Shown: piece after piece, positions 20,849-32,689 of the stretch
Layout: each line of letters starts with the position of its first letter
How positions within the stretch are numbered: position 1 is the first letter of the stretch
Assembly: GCA_963576735.1 (NCBI GenBank)
Contig: OY755187.1
Span: forward strand, 2,542,001 to 2,606,000
Origin: Bedellia somnulentella
Taxonomy: Eukaryota > Arthropoda > Insecta > Lepidoptera > Bedelliidae
DNA: 64,000 bases
Direction: 5' to 3'
The notes under the pieces: model-generated
Seen by the model: the letters and a program-made list of their open reading frames with translations, nothing else
Told to the model about the DNA's origin: nothing
The model's database searches: none
Made by a program: the position numbers and the translations under genes

Positions 20849-21101
20849 CATGTCGTGTAGATTCGGTTTAGAATAACACTACCCCATTTCTACCCGTGGG
20901 TGATCGTAAGAGGCGACTAAGGTTGTAGGGGCTTTTTATGTGATTTTTGGGCGATGTGGTTGGAGACCCGTCACCAAAAACATTTATTATTATTATCTTT
21001 TCAACAATCAACTTACAAAAGTGGCTGAGGAATTTATCATTCCAAAGCTCTGGCTACCCCGTTAAGGTATTTGTAGCCGTGCGTATATGTATGTATGCAT
21101 G
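20849..21101 (+). mobile_element. SINE A copy, full length
   Basis: 14-bp perfect target duplication TATAAGATAAAGGC (20835-20848, 21102-21115). Belongs to the subfamily with CGTGGGTGATCGTAAG. Confidence 0.95.
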
Positions 21102-21115
21102 TATAAGATAAAGGC

Positions 21116-22690
21116 AAAATAGGCACATTAATGCGATGTTTAGAAGAAATGTGCTTAATCTTTGGGGATAGACAACGTCAATGATTCAATCTTATTTACC
21201 ATGCACCTTATACTAAACCATTACAAAATTACAGTTTCGATAGTTATATATCCAAGATTATTATATATCTGCTCTACAACCGATCTAAGGCTAGTATGTA
21301 GTTTACATTCTCAAAGTGAAAATAATAGTCCAATTGACGATCAACAAAATGATCTCACGCATAACAATCTCACATGATAAGCGCACGTATGACAAAATGA
21401 CATTATGATTGTCGCAATTCCTCAAGCGATGACAATCGTAAGATATGGACATGGGAGTATGTTAAATGACATACGGACAAACTGATATCGGAAACAAGCG
21501 TGATATAGCTGTGATCTGTGGGCAATTTCGTACTGATACGTTTGTGAAATTGATGGGATGGGTGTATGCAGTATAGTACGGGATGCCAAGAATATTTAGC
21601 TAGGTATTTTTTTTACACAGGTATTCATTGCCAGCTCAAAATCGCATTTGTGATTTTAATTTTATGGGCCAGATGTAGATGCCTGAAATAAAGATTTATT
21701 ATTATTATTATTAAACACTTACTTAAATTACTTGTATGTGTGCATTATACAATTCATTTAACTAATTAATAGATATATAATTTTAATTTAGATTGAAAGG
21801 CTATGAGTTGTTATTTTTGTTACCTGGTATTCAGAGTATCCATGTTTTTCTTGCACAGTGTATTGTAGTTTAAGAACAATGTTACAATGTAAAGCATTAT
21901 TGGTCTATGCTTGCAACATTCGCAGACGCGAATCTCAATATTCAGTTTCCCGTTTAGGGCGCTAAATTTGGAACTGCATAATAATCAGAAATCGCGTTCG
22001 CTATAATTGGATTCCGTTTATATTTTTCCCTTCAGATTTGAACCAAACACTCCTATCCTAAGTATCATCCCACTCGCACCCAAAATAGAAAAAAACCCAT
22101 AATTCATGCATAAAATATTCGCAAACATTTGGCGAATGCGAATGATTATATACAAAAATGTGCGAATATTTGCGGTTGAGATGCAAATATTGGTTATATC
22201 ACTAGTCCCAAGTCCTATTCTTAATATAATAAATAGACAAGCTATAAAAAAGTTTTTTTAGTTACATCTTTTTGTAACCGTTTTAAAAAACCGAGTAACT
22301 GCATGCTATCACGAGCAACCGAGCAAGCTATTGCATACCACCATCCATCAATAACACAAAGTGGCCATAGACAAGTGCAGTGATTTGCAAAATGGCGCGA
22401 CACATGTGTCGTGTGCGTCGCGCATGCGCACTGCTGGCGTAATTGGAAATTGTGCGCGCGCCATTATGCTTTGCTATGGTTAAAGTTGGCGGGATATTAA
22501 CAAACGGAAAGTGGAAATAATGTAATGTTTTTTCCGGGTTTTATATGTGAAATACTATTACTAACATCATCCTGAAAAGATGCTTGAGTTCCGATATAAA
22601 ATAGGAATGAATACGATTGAGATGAATTTGAGCTGAGCGAGTTTAGGTAAACCTCAGTCTTCTTACTATCTGTACTATATTACAATCCCT
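21116..22690. other. Mostly unassigned DNA with a LINE-like 3' tail
   Basis: 21600-21717 ends TGAAATAAAGATTTATTATTATTATTA, a poly(A)-signal plus (TTA)n tail like a LINE 3' end on the plus strand. The rest shows no supported gene. Confidence 0.4.
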
Positions 22691-22830
22691 TACGATACTT
22701 AGCAATGTCCATTTAGTCCCTGCCCAAATTTGGTTCAAATCGATCGAGCCGTTCCCGAGGAGTTCGATCAAACAGAAGTCTCCTACCTGCTGCGTATAGG
22801 AGCTTCGTTCGATATCGTCTCACTCACCTT
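22691..22830 (+). mobile_element. Dispersed repeat fragment
   Basis: Contains ATTTGGTTCAAATCGATCGA and CGTTCCCGAGGAGTTC, phrases of the kind seen in lepidopteran dispersed repeats. Family and ends not determined. Confidence 0.35.
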
Positions 22831-23034
22831 AATAATTATAGATTTTGTTTTTATACTGCAAAATAATCATTGAAGACGAGATATTTCTGCAAATTTATAA
22901 ATAACAGTTATTATTAACAAAATCACTTGTCAAAATCAATCGTAAAGTACAAAATACACTGTTACTCCAAACACAGAACCGAATTTAGTTAAAAACTACA
23001 AATTTTGTAGAAAACTAGTAACAATATAATAAAA

Positions 23035-23248
23035 CATATATACATACATATACTCAATGTTTTAAATCCCTAAAAAGGGTAGCCAGAGCAAAGAAATTTG
23101 AAAAGATGATAAAATAAAAGTTGTTGGTAATGGGTCTTCAACCGCATCGCCCAAAAATCCCTTAATAACCCCAATACCGTTAGTCGCCTCTTACGTACAC
23201 CGACCGGAAGAAATGGGGTAGTGCTATTCTAAGCCGACACAACACAAC
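23035..23248 (-). mobile_element. SINE A copy with internal deletion
   Basis: Tail and 5' end present, about 35 bp missing near the 3' hairpin. CAATATAATAA flanks both ends. Confidence 0.85.
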
Positions 23249-23261
23249 ACAATATAATAAT

Positions 23262-23478
23262 AAAAAGGCTTTAAATCCTATAAAGGGGTAGCCAGAGCTT
23301 GTAAATAAGAAATTCTTAAGAAGATAAGACACTTAGTGATTATGTTGGGAATGGATTGTAAATTAAAAGTAGATGTTGGTGTAGCTCCAACCCCTTCGCC
23401 GAAAGCCTTAATACCCCAAATCGCTCCTTACGAACTCCCATGGTAAGAAATTGGTTATTGTAATACTAAGCCAACATT
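23262..23478 (-). mobile_element. SINE A copy, old
   Basis: Diverged; AGGGGTAGCCAGAGCTT and TACTAAGCC retained. Confidence 0.65.
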
Positions 23479-23604
23479 ACGCATCTTACTTATATTGTAA
23501 ATTGTAATCCGATTACTAAGTTCCAAACCTACAAATTGTATTAAAAAAAATAAGACCATACTTGCCGCTAAAAAGCTCACACATAAAAAAAAACTAGTAT
23601 AATA

Positions 23605-24895
23605 CGAGGGCTGCTATTTATGTATCCGGAATAAAAAAAAGAAACAAACATATATCAATTAATATGGTTTTATTGCTTCTCAAAATATTCGCCGCTCAGA
23701 TCTATACACTTTTGCATGCGTTGAAACCAATTTTCATAGCACTTTTTCCACTCAGACTGAGGTATCTCCAAAACGTGCATTTTGAACGCATCGACTGCCT
23801 CTTCGCGGCTCGAAAAACGTTGACCACGTAATTTTTTCTTCACATTTGGAAATAAATAAAAATCATTGGGTGCCAAATCAGGGCTGTACGGCGGATGACC
23901 TGTCAATTCGATCTTTTGAGCTTCTAAAAACTGAGTTGTGACGGCCGACCTGTGACAGCTAGCATTGTCGTGATGCAGAATGATTCTACGTTGTCGGTTA
24001 GTCTTTCTTATTTGTTCAAAGACTTCCGGCAAACAAATGGTCGTATACCACTCCGAATTAACAGTTTTACGATTCTCTAAAGGCACTGTAGCTACATGGC
24101 CATTTATACCAAAAAAACAAGCGACCATTTGCTTCAATGTGCTTTTTGCACGAATAACTTTTGTTGGGTTCGGCTCATCTTGGAACACCCACACCGTGGA
24201 CTGCTGCTTAGTTTCGGGGTCGTAAGCGTAGATCCAAGATTCGTCACCTGTGTAGATATTATAAACAGCTTTTGACGCACCACGGTTGTATTTTTTTAAC
24301 ATTTCTTTGCACCAATCGACACGAGCCTGTTTTTGATCAATACTCAAGTTGTGCGGAATCCAACGGGAGCAAATTTTTTTTACAGCTAAATGTTCATGAA
24401 GTATCTTATGTATGCTCGTCATACTAATGCCCAGAGATGCCTCTATCTCACGATATGTAACATGACGATCTTGAGTTATTAGTTCCCGGACAGCATCGAT
24501 GTTTTGAGGTACAACGACCGTTTTAGGGCGACCTTCTTTAATTTCATCAGTAAGCTTAGATCGTCCACGATTAAACTCGCTAAACCAGTGATACACAGTG
24601 GTCTTTGAGGGTGCTTCATCCCCAAAAGTCGAAGTAAGCTGATCGATGCACTGTTTTTGAGTTAGACCACGCCGAAAATCGTAAAAAATCATGGCACGAA
24701 AATGTTCACGAGTTAAATCCATGGTGGTGAAGACACGCAATTTTCAAAATGACGCTACGATGTGAAAACAATTGACAGTCACATAAAAATAAATGTATTC
24801 TAAAGCTAAAGAGTTCTATTTTTAAATGATGTAATTACTTTTTAAATTATTGTTCTGTAAGTGGCCAGTTCCGGATACATAAATAGCAGCCCTCG
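23605..24895 (-). mobile_element. Complete mariner element
   Basis: 1291 bp with perfect TIRs of about 27 bp (CGAGGGCTGCTATTTATGTA... at 23605, its complement ending 24895) and TA duplications at 23603-23604 and 24896-24897. Contains one uninterrupted transposase gene. Confidence 0.97.
23670..24740 (-). CDS. Mariner transposase, intact
   Basis: 356 codons; the start is probably M7 (MDLTREHFRAMIFYDF), giving ~350 residues, normal for mariner. The N-terminal half holds two helix-turn-helix parts that bind the TIR (residues ~7-115), then the WIPHNL motif (127-132, usual WVPHEL). Catalytic D166 (GDESW), D258 (HHDNA) and D293 (PNDF) with 34 residues between the last two: the D,D34D signature. YSPDLAP at 285-291 is the mariner hallmark. 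The enzyme cuts and pastes the element at TA sites in nuclear DNA. No stop or frameshift, so potentially active. Subfamily not assigned. Confidence 0.97.
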   Translation of the reverse strand: MRVFTTMDLTREHFRAMIFYDFRRGLTQKQCIDQLTSTFGDEAPSKTTVYHWFSEFNRGRSKLTDEIKEGRPKTVVVPQNIDAVRELITQDRHVTYREIEASLGISMTSIHKILHEHLAVKKICSRWIPHNLSIDQKQARVDWCKEMLKKYNRGASKAVYNIYTGDESWIYAYDPETKQQSTVWVFQDEPNPTKVIRAKSTLKQMVACFFGINGHVATVPLENRKTVNSEWYTTICLPEVFEQIRKTNRQRRIILHHDNASCHRSAVTTQFLEAQKIELTGHPPYSPDLAPNDFYLFPNVKKKLRGQRFSSREEAVDAFKMHVLEIPQSEWKKCYENWFQRMQKCIDLSGEYFEKQ

Positions 24896-24897
24896 TA

Positions 24898-25392
24898 GAC
24901 CTTGTACAATGATATCCAATTATCATAACGACGGTTTTATTGCAAGGTATGACATTGGTAATAATGGCAGTTGGGGTGACCATCCTTTATTCAATTTGTC
25001 CACGGTACGTGATCTGCTTGAAGAAACATTATTTTGTTATAAGCTTGACTGAAAAATGATTATTTCGCTGTCGCAAGACATTATAGTTAATTTAAGTATC
25101 GTTGGTTGTCTTTTTCATATAATCACGGCTTCAAATACCTAAAAGGGATACCCAGAGCTTCAGAATCACAAAATTCGTCAGCTACTTTTGAAAGTTAAGT
25201 GGTGAAAATATTGTAAAAATAGTTTTTTGGTCATTTTTAGTGATTAATTATATTAATAAGTTAATTTTTGGGTGAATAATCTATCATGACTTTTCATAGT
25301 TAAGGTTTCAGTTACTTATGCTTTCATTTTATGAAACAATCCATATAATACCTAATACTCACAAACGAGGTTACAAAGGAGGTTGGAGGTTT
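24898..25392. other. Unassigned DNA with SINE A fragment
   Basis: 25118-25245 is a decayed minus-strand SINE A 3' part (ATCACGGCTTCAAATACC, CCCAGAGCTTCAG). Otherwise nothing supported. Confidence 0.5.
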
Positions 25393-25646
25393 GCCGTGTA
25401 GTGTCAGCTTAGAATAACACTACCCCATTTCTACCCGTGGGTGATCGTAAGAGGCGACTAAGGGTAAAGGGGCTTTTTAAGTGATTTTTGGGCGATGTGG
25501 CTGGAGACTCGTCACCTAAAACATTTATTCTTACCATTTTTTCCCCAATCAACTTCCAAAAGTGGCTAAGGAATTTCTCATTCCAAAGCTCTGGCTACCC
25601 CGTTAAGGGATTTATAGCCGTGAGTATATGTATATATGTATGTATG
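25393..25646 (+). mobile_element. SINE A copy, full length
   Basis: Subfamily with CGTGGGTGATCG. GAGGTTACAAA occurs right after the tail and at 25371-25381, with about 11 extra nucleotides between the left duplication and the SINE 5' end. Confidence 0.93.
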
Positions 25647-25724
25647 AGGTTACAAACTTTATTTCTTCGTAATTTACTATAACTATTTATTATTCTTGTT
25701 AAAAAAGACAATTTATTGAAAGAT

Positions 25725-25926
25725 GCTGCTTAGTGTCGGCTTAGAATAGCTCTACCCACCGCCTTTGATTGATTATTGGGCGGTTGGAGACCCATCATCA
25801 AAAACATTTATATTTCAATCTTTCCCCCACTTAACTTCCAAATGTGGCTAAAGAATTTTCTGAACCGAGGCTCTGGCTACCCCTTTTAGGGATTTACAGC
25901 CGTGAGTATATGTATGTATGTATGTA
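25725..25926 (+). mobile_element. SINE A copy with internal deletion
   Basis: GCTGCTTAGTGTCGGC 5' end and GTATATGTATG tail; the central TACGTAAGAGGCGAC part is missing. Confidence 0.85.
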
Positions 25927-25929
25927 CGT

Positions 25930-27064
25930 GTATGATATGTAAATGGATAAAAACGGCAAATTAGTTGCGCGCACGCATAATTTTCGGGTTAGCTCGATGC
26001 ATACTGGTTACTTGAAGAAGATATACTTGAACAAATTATAAATACTGTGGTGCAAGTAATAGGAAAACAAATACAAATAAACATAGCGGTTTATACTGCA
26101 CATTTAATGTACATTTTTCTACATATTCGACGACAATTGAAAGTAAGAAATAATTTGAATACTCTAAATTCATATACTCTTTAAGAAACTGTCCTCATCC
26201 ATCCATCCCATTGGTATGTATGTAAGAGTTATCAAAAATCATGATAAAAATCAATTTAAATTTAGATAAGGTTCCAACTTAGTTAAACACGATATGTACT
26301 GTTGTTTTTGTTTATGCATTAAATTAAATTCGTACGATTTAATTGATAAAAAATTGATAACCTTTCTTGCACTTCTCACTTCGGTCACTCATTGGTTAAG
26401 CATCTTCTCTTTTGCCTGTAGTAAAACAGTCTTTCTCGTCTTAGTATACTAGTATTTTTTCTTTTGTCTCGACAATACATATAAGCACATATATAATAGA
26501 CAATATTACAAAAATGTGTTTTTTTCAGCGTTACATTATAGTTTCCATAAAGTTATGCATAATATCATAAGAAAGGGATTTTTTTTCATCTATTCTTTTT
26601 TGCAACTATATTTAACCCCCCAACCGCACTCTCCTCCACTTTAGACCACACATAATCTTGCTGAATTGGCTCTACTCAGCGGGGCGCGGATAGTAACAGA
26701 CATTTTGTTAACCTCTAGATTGAGACGTGAACCCGCATGGTGTACAGAATTATCGCGGGCACACACCTCGTATGGGAAGCGTGTGGTTCGCGATGAGCCG
26801 TTGACAGGTTAGAAGGTAAAATTGCAATTTTGTTTAATGATTTTTGTAAAGGTTCGGGCAGTGGTTGTTTGGTTGATTAACTTCTGAATATTTTATTTCG
26901 CTCATTGCTAAGTTTAATTGGTAGCCATTTGGAAATATTCTGTTATACAACCTGTATGATATGAAATCAAAAGAGTGAAAAAGGGTAATGCGGTTAAAGA
27001 AGCTACAAACAATCTAATGTGATTTTCTAAAGTAAAATTTTTGATTAATTTTGATGTCGTGAAG
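25930..27064. other. Unassigned DNA, one GC-richer patch
   Basis: 26630-26815 is clearly GC-richer than its surroundings, non-repetitive in this window, and ends AGAAG|GTAAAA, a possible splice donor. No convincing frame, so not called a gene. Confidence 0.3.
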
Positions 27065-27065
27065 A

Positions 27066-27290
27066 AACTTTCATGGCCAAGTTGTACTAAGTCATGTGAC
27101 AGTCATTCGTACAAAAAGGTGATAAGTTTGCCCCCTATCACGTGAGTACACTTTCAAAGCAAAACTTGGATACTTGTGAACATCAGATGATAATAATGTC
27201 CGAAATGATCACAAGTAACTACCTCTCCCTACCCTTCAAGGGTACAAGGCTTGTAGATTTGAGCCTTAACAGTCTTGAGATTTTCCAATT
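27066..27290 (+). mobile_element. SINE B, 3' part
   Basis: CATGTGACAGTCATTCGTACAAAA and CCCCCTATCACGTGAG shared with 36588-36955; 5' truncated, tail decayed. Confidence 0.8.
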
Positions 27291-27308
27291 ATGAAGCTGT
27301 AGCTTCTC

Positions 27309-27495
27309 CGACTAACGGTATTGGGAATTTTAAGGGATTTTTGGGCGTTGCGGTTGGAGACCCATCACCAACAACCTTTATTTTACCATCTTTTCCCCAC
27401 TCAACTTTCCAAAAGTGGCTGAGGAATTTCTACTTCCTTAGCTCTGGCTACCCCTTCTAGGGATTTATAGCCGTGAGTGTATGTATGTATATATG
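27309..27495 (+). mobile_element. SINE A copy, 5'-truncated
   Basis: From ACTAACGGTATTGGG to the GTGTATGTATG tail. Confidence 0.9.
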
Positions 27496-27499
27496 CATT

Positions 27500-28270
27500 T
27501 GTAAATTTGAAGTAAGTTTTTTACAAATTTAATAACGCCAGTTTTGTCATATCAGCACCGACCTCAACTGACCGAATCAGCCTATTCTTCCCACTACCTA
27601 TCGGTTTTTTTATGCAAGCAGTCAGCGTTAAGAATTAACAATACTTCATCACATCAAACCATAATTACTTGATACATTTCTCATTTATATCATATCAGGA
27701 CGTAAAATCTAGATCAACGTCTTAAAATGGACTCAGTTTATCGTTCTACGAATCCTCAGTGATCTCCGTCGAATATTCACTCCCTCATATTTCATGGTAC
27801 AGTAATTGAAAGCATAAAGTGACCTAATTATTGAGAAAGGAATTCGATCCGTATTTCATCGGACAATGATACTTTATGTGAACACAATCGGTTGAAGCGA
27901 GCGGCAGGTGGCAACCGTGATTTAATACTTTACCACTTTACCAGCGATGTAGATAGTTGTGGATGACGCATGGTGGTAATTTGAAATAATGATTTATCAG
28001 TTAAATTTGCATATATGTCGTGTAGTGCCGGCTTAGAATGTCACTACTCCTCTCTACTCACGGGTGTCGTAAGGGTATGGGTACAAACTTAGTATCCTCC
28101 AGACGCCGTAGTCAGTATAAATCTGTTAACAAAATGGTCCAATAAATCCCCCGCTCTCACTGCACTTCACGCCCCTCAATGTTGCAAGCTTAAACATATA
28201 TCGCAAAATTCTCGTATTTTTTTTTATAAGGAAAGGAAAACAGTTAGCAACACCTTTTCTAAATTAACTA
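27500..28270. other. Unassigned DNA with a SINE A 5' fragment
   Basis: 28017-28079 is the plus-strand 5' end of SINE A (TCGTGTAGTGCCGGCTTAG) without the rest. No gene seen. Confidence 0.5.
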
Positions 28271-28272
28271 CA

Positions 28273-28472
28273 CTTATACATACTCACAGCTATAAATCCC
28301 TAAAAAGGGTAGTCAGAGTTTTAAAATAAGTAATTTATCAGCCACTTTTGGAATTTGAAGGGGGAAAAGATTGTAAAATAAGGTACAATAAAGATTGTAA
28401 TACAGGTTCTTGGTAATGGGTCTCCAACCGCATCTCCCAAAAATTCCTTAAGAAGCCCCAATACCCTTAGAA
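28273..28472 (-). mobile_element. SINE A copy, 5'-truncated
   Basis: Tail ACATACTCACAGC through AATACCCTTAGAAC. A short duplicated stretch around AATAAAG(ATTGTA) lies inside. Confidence 0.85.
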
Positions 28473-29091
28473 CTTTGAATATAGAGAACAGATAAAGTAA
28501 AGTTTCTGATTATAAAACTCTTTTTCCCTAGTCACATGTCTCCACGATTGAGGCCGTGAAAGTAAATAATAATGTGTATCGTTTGTAATTCAGGAGTGAG
28601 TCACTAATTTTGACTCTATTATTTATTGTTTACCTCATCGAGCAAAGCTATGTGATAATAAATTACAAAAGTTTTTGTTATAGCGCGTTGTTACTCACAA
28701 TGTATCGCCACTGAGATGCCGCGTGATTTATATTTGTTTTTAAATATGTGTTTGCCCAATATGCGTTTACTTCTCGTATCTGTGATAGTCAAAAAAGGTC
28801 AATTTTAAGTGTAGTAACAGGATGCAACAAAAAAGGCTGTAACAAACTCTGCAGTACGGTACTATGAGACAAACTAATTTAGAACATCGTTAATAAAACT
28901 GCCCTAATAAAATGTGCCCTGATATAATATGCCCTAATGCCCTTACGCTATATGCCCTAATAAAATAAGTTGGTTCCATTATAAAACTTGATCAGAATTT
29001 ATCCCCTAAAACCACACTTTGCTTGTCACTCCACATTTTAACAACATTTATATGCCGATGTTTCTAAACAACTAAAGGGTTAGCGTCTGAA
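28473..29091. other. Unassigned DNA with a short imperfect tandem
   Basis: 28895-28972 repeats TGCCCTAATA four times with variable spacers. No gene seen. Confidence 0.4.
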
Positions 29092-29308
29092 GTACATACA
29101 TACATATACTCACGGCTATAAATCCCTAGAAGGGGTAGCCAGAGAACTTTTGGAAGTTGTGTGGGGAAAAGATGGTGAAATAAAGGTTGTTGGTGATGGG
29201 TCTCCAACCGCATCGCCCAAAAATCCCTCAAAAGTCCCAAAACCGTTAGTCTCCTCTTGCGTACACCCACCGGAAGAAATGGGGTTGTGCTATTCTAAGC
29301 CGACACTA
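29092..29308 (-). mobile_element. SINE A copy
   Basis: Nearly full length, lacking ~25 bp at the GAGGAATT hairpin; young subfamily (CCGGAAGAAATGGGG). Confidence 0.92.
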
Positions 29309-29311
29309 ATG

Positions 29312-29372
29312 AAGTAACGTCAGAAGTCTGAAAAATAAAAGCGCATGTATGAAAAGATTGATGACTGAAGAG
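29312..29372 (+). mobile_element. RTE LINE fragment
   Basis: GTCTGAAAAATAAAAGCGCATG then AAAAGATTGATG, an internal piece of the RTE C-terminal coding region without tail. Confidence 0.65.
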
Positions 29373-29583
29373 TTTTGCTTGCAACATTTAAGTGGTGGTG
29401 TTTTTTTACTCATTACATTTCTATTTTATTCCTCAGTTTGAATTAGGAAGATAATAATAGAGTTTCACTTTTAAACTAAATAATAAAGATTGTAGGTATG
29501 AAAATTGAAGTATGAAATTATGTTTTCTTTTACCGCAAGGCATACAATATTATTCCAGTGACTGATAATATTATAGTATGTAT

Positions 29584-29916
29584 ATACATACATACATATA
29601 TATACTCACGCCACTAGTTCCCGTTGGGGTAGGCAGAGACTATTGATCGCCACTTTGCACGATCCTGACAAACCTCTCTAGCTTCGTTTACATCCATCAA
29701 TCTTTCCATACATGCTCTTTTATTCTTCATACTTCGGACGCCAGCCTTTTTGAGCACACTCTCAATTTGGTCCAAGTGTGTTCTCCGTGGTCGTCCTCTA
29801 CTAACATTACCATCCATACTAGCTCTATGGATCCCTTTTACCAATTTTCTATCATCCATCCTCTCTATGTGCCCAAACCATCTCAACATTCCTTTTTCTA
29901 TCTTTCTTACAATATC
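29584..29916 (-). mobile_element. RTE-clade LINE 3' end, best coding copy in window
   Basis: Minus-strand frame 29916-29614 reads uninterrupted: RKIEKGMLRWFGHIERMDD, RGRPRRTHLDQIESVLKKAG, KRACMERLMDVNEAREVC, then KWRSIVSAYPNGN and TAG. This is the C-terminus of RTE-clade reverse transcriptases, beyond the polymerase core. The 5' part is truncated, as usual for LINE insertions. The stop codon lies inside the conserved 3' structured module, so only ~20 nt plus the TATG tail follow it. The autonomous full-length partner is not in this window. Confidence 0.92.
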
Positions 29917-29919
29917 ATG

Positions 29920-30470
29920 TATATGTTATAATTATTTTAATATTACTTTTTATTATGAAGCTTTGGAACTACGTTTTGGGTTAATAGCCTTGAGAATAGG
30001 GACAGTATTATTACAAATATGCAGAGTAAGTCATTTCAGCCGAGGGGGATTCTAAGCCGGAGCCGAAAAAATTTAATAAACACAGACATCAAGCAAAATG
30101 ATTTCTCACAGGAATTAATTATTTGTACAGAATGAACTTAATTCATGACTTTTAAATATATATAAGATAGAAATAATCAATAAAACAATATTAAAAATAT
30201 TTTCAAAATCACTGCCGCTACGAGGAAAGAGGCTGGCTGCATTGCCCCTTTGTACGGCAATTCTTATTCTTGAGCAAAGTATGTGCAAGCCCTGGGATCC
30301 CCACTAGTTTCGACAAGGCGTGTAGCAAAGAAAATTTAACTTAATGACTTGCGATAAGGGATACTAACTAACAAAGTCGAGGACTTATACTGAGCACAAC
30401 CATTGTAAAAAGAAAAGATCATATAAATATTTTTTTAAATTAATATTGATAATATAGCTGCGATTATAAT
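29920..30470. other. Unassigned DNA
   Basis: No gene or repeat recognised; 30210-30330 is somewhat GC-richer. Confidence 0.4.
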
Positions 30471-30478
30471 TTATACAG

Positions 30479-30680
30479 TAGTGTCGGTGGGTGTTCGTAA
30501 AAGACGACTAACGGTATTGGGGCTTTTAAGGGATTTCTGGGCGATGCGACCCATTGACCCATCACCAAGAACCTTTATTTCACCATCTATTCCCTATGCA
30601 ACTTCCAAAGGTGGCTGAGGAATTTCTGATTCCTTAACTCTGGCTACCCCTTTCTAGGGATTTATAACCGTGAGTATATA
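30479..30680 (+). mobile_element. SINE A copy with 5' internal deletion
   Basis: TAGTGTCGG joined directly to TGGGTGTTCG (about 30 bp lost), then normal to GTGAGTATATA. Confidence 0.88.
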
Positions 30681-31106
30681 CGAAAGTGTGAATTTAGCAT
30701 TTGCATATATTACCAAAGTGAACGTGTATTAAACCTATCTTTTGGTGGTAAAGAAGATAAGTTGAGAATCGAGAAGCGATCAATACCGCAGTATTCCGAG
30801 ATAATAAAAAACAAATTATGATGATATAGAAAACAGTTTCGTAATAAGCGGTTTTACATGTCTAAGTTCAGTTCAATGGCACTCACCGTATCATCCACTA
30901 AACTTACTTACAACGACTACAAATTCTTAAAAGTGTTTCCTAGAGCTTCAAATATTTTTAATATTTCAGCCACATTGTTATTACTAATATTAGCTTATTC
31001 TGCTAATATTTTCATCCACCAAGTATGTATAACAATCTCTTACAACACCCACGTGACGATATGTGGTCGGGATATTTTCGCTTGACAGCAAATTAGATAT
31101 TATCGG
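30681..31106. other. Unassigned DNA
   Basis: A 75-codon frame (30858-31085) has no family signature. Nothing supported. Confidence 0.35.
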
Positions 31107-31359
31107 TACATACATACATAAATATACTCACGGCTATATTTCCCTAGAAGGGGTAGCCAGAGCTAAGAAATTAGAAATTCCTCAGCCACTTTTGGAAAAT
31201 TGAATGGGGAAAAGATGGTAAAGTAAAGGTTGTTAGTAATGGGTCTCCAACCGCATCGCCCAAAAATCCCTTAAAAAGCCCCAATACCGTTAGTCGCCTC
31301 TTACGTACACCCATCGGTAGAAACGGGGTAGTGCTATTCTAAGCCGGTACTACACGGCA
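31107..31359 (-). mobile_element. SINE A copy, full length
   Basis: Tail to CACTACACGGC-type 5' end. Followed at 31360-31400 by a short inverted repeat, ACCGATAGCAT ... ATGCTATCGGT. Confidence 0.93.
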
Positions 31360-31400
31360 CTACCGATAGCATATGCCATGCTATGTAAATGCTATCGGTA

Positions 31401-31669
31401 TATAATAATAATAATTTATTCAGAAAGGAGGAGTAGACATAATTTGAAGTCGACTGCACCCAACCAAACTAGGCTCATCGGCCGAATCTCAGGTAACAGT
31501 TCTTGGTTCTTATGAATCTTACTGAATGCAATGAAACATACTTAACTTTAATAACATTAAAATTGCATCTATAGCCAAATCTAGGAAACTATAGCAAAGA
31601 CCGCTAGAAAAAACAAGATGGCAATTATTCATAATTCAGAAACAAAATTAAAATATTATTATTTATACA
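31401..31669. other. Unassigned DNA
   Basis: Starts with (TAA)n; no gene or known repeat. Confidence 0.35.
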
Positions 31670-31908
31670 TACGTAAAAACATGATCTCACGGCAATAAAT
31701 CTCAAGAAGGGGTAGCCTAAGAGTAAGAAATTCCTGGGAAACTTTTAGAAGTTGAGTAAAGAAAAATATTATAAATGAAAGGTTGTTGGCGAAAAGTCTC
31801 CAAAAGCATCGCATAAAAATCACTTAATATTCCCCGATACACTTAGTCATCCTTTGCGAACATATACGAGAAGAGCGTGGCGTAGAGCTAATCTAAACCG
31901 ACACTTCA
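31670..31908 (-). mobile_element. SINE A copy, old
   Basis: GATCTCACGGCAATAAATCTC and GTTGTTGGCGAAAAGTCTCC are recognisable; many indels. Confidence 0.65.
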
Positions 31909-32079
31909 AAGTATTTCCTTTATAAAAATAACAAACATTAATATTTTTAAACTCCGCTACAAACACTTACAATAAAATGAAGTTATAACCACAACATCTT
32001 ACAAAGATTGACGGGTGATAGCGACGTGTGCGAGGTTCTCAATCATCTTCATATAAAGTTGCTATCGATAGTTTATGCC

Positions 32080-32270
32080 TTAGTTTCGTATCGACACAAT
32101 TACCTAGGCATACGCCCAATTTCTGAATTGAGTATTCAAGCTGAGAACGACTTAAGTATCGTTTTGTCTCATTCAGTTGTTGAGATTTTAATGCGACAGA
32201 AAGATACTTAAGATGTTCTCAGCTGGAATACTCAATTCAGCAATCGGTCGATAGAAAGACAATGAGGATG
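32080..32270. repeat. Inverted repeat, hairpin-forming
   Basis: Arms 32120-32164 and 32196-32241 (CTGAATTGAGTATTC, GCTGAGAAC, CTTAAGTATC and complements) around a ~31-bp centre. Looks like a small MITE; no clear target duplication. Confidence 0.6.
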
Positions 32271-32539
32271 ATATTATTATATTTATATATATATTTTTTG
32301 AACACTTTATTGCATACAGAATAGATATAATGTTTTTAAAAAAGTACGGAACATCGAAATTGAGTACACAAAGGCGGACTTATCGCTTTAACGCAATTTC
32401 TTCAAGTCAACCTTTATGGTGAGGAAAATGGAAAAAAACAAGTACACAACTCCTAACTAGAAATAAATATATGTATATATATAAAATATATTTATATATA
32501 AAAGACCAAATATGGAATTTAAGCATTTATTACCTTCCC
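32271..32539. other. Unassigned AT-rich DNA
   Basis: Alternating TA-rich tracts near 32280 and 32470. Nothing supported. Confidence 0.35.
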
Positions 32540-32685
32540 CTGAGAGACAGGCCTTGCCTAGTTCAGGGGTGGACACTAATCATTCTACCCCAGATCAATA
32601 CACACATTTATTTTTTTCTACATGTACAATAGTTTTTAAGATTTTCTTGTAATAAAGATTTTTATTTATTTATTTTTTATATATC
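32540..32685 (+). mobile_element. LINE 3' end with (TTTA)n tail
   Basis: CTGAGAGACAGGCCTTGCC and GGGGTGGACA resemble the decayed GGCCTATGTCCAGCAGTGGAC end common to lepidopteran LINEs; then AATAAAG and (TTTA)n. Confidence 0.5.
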
Positions 32686-32689
32686 ATAC

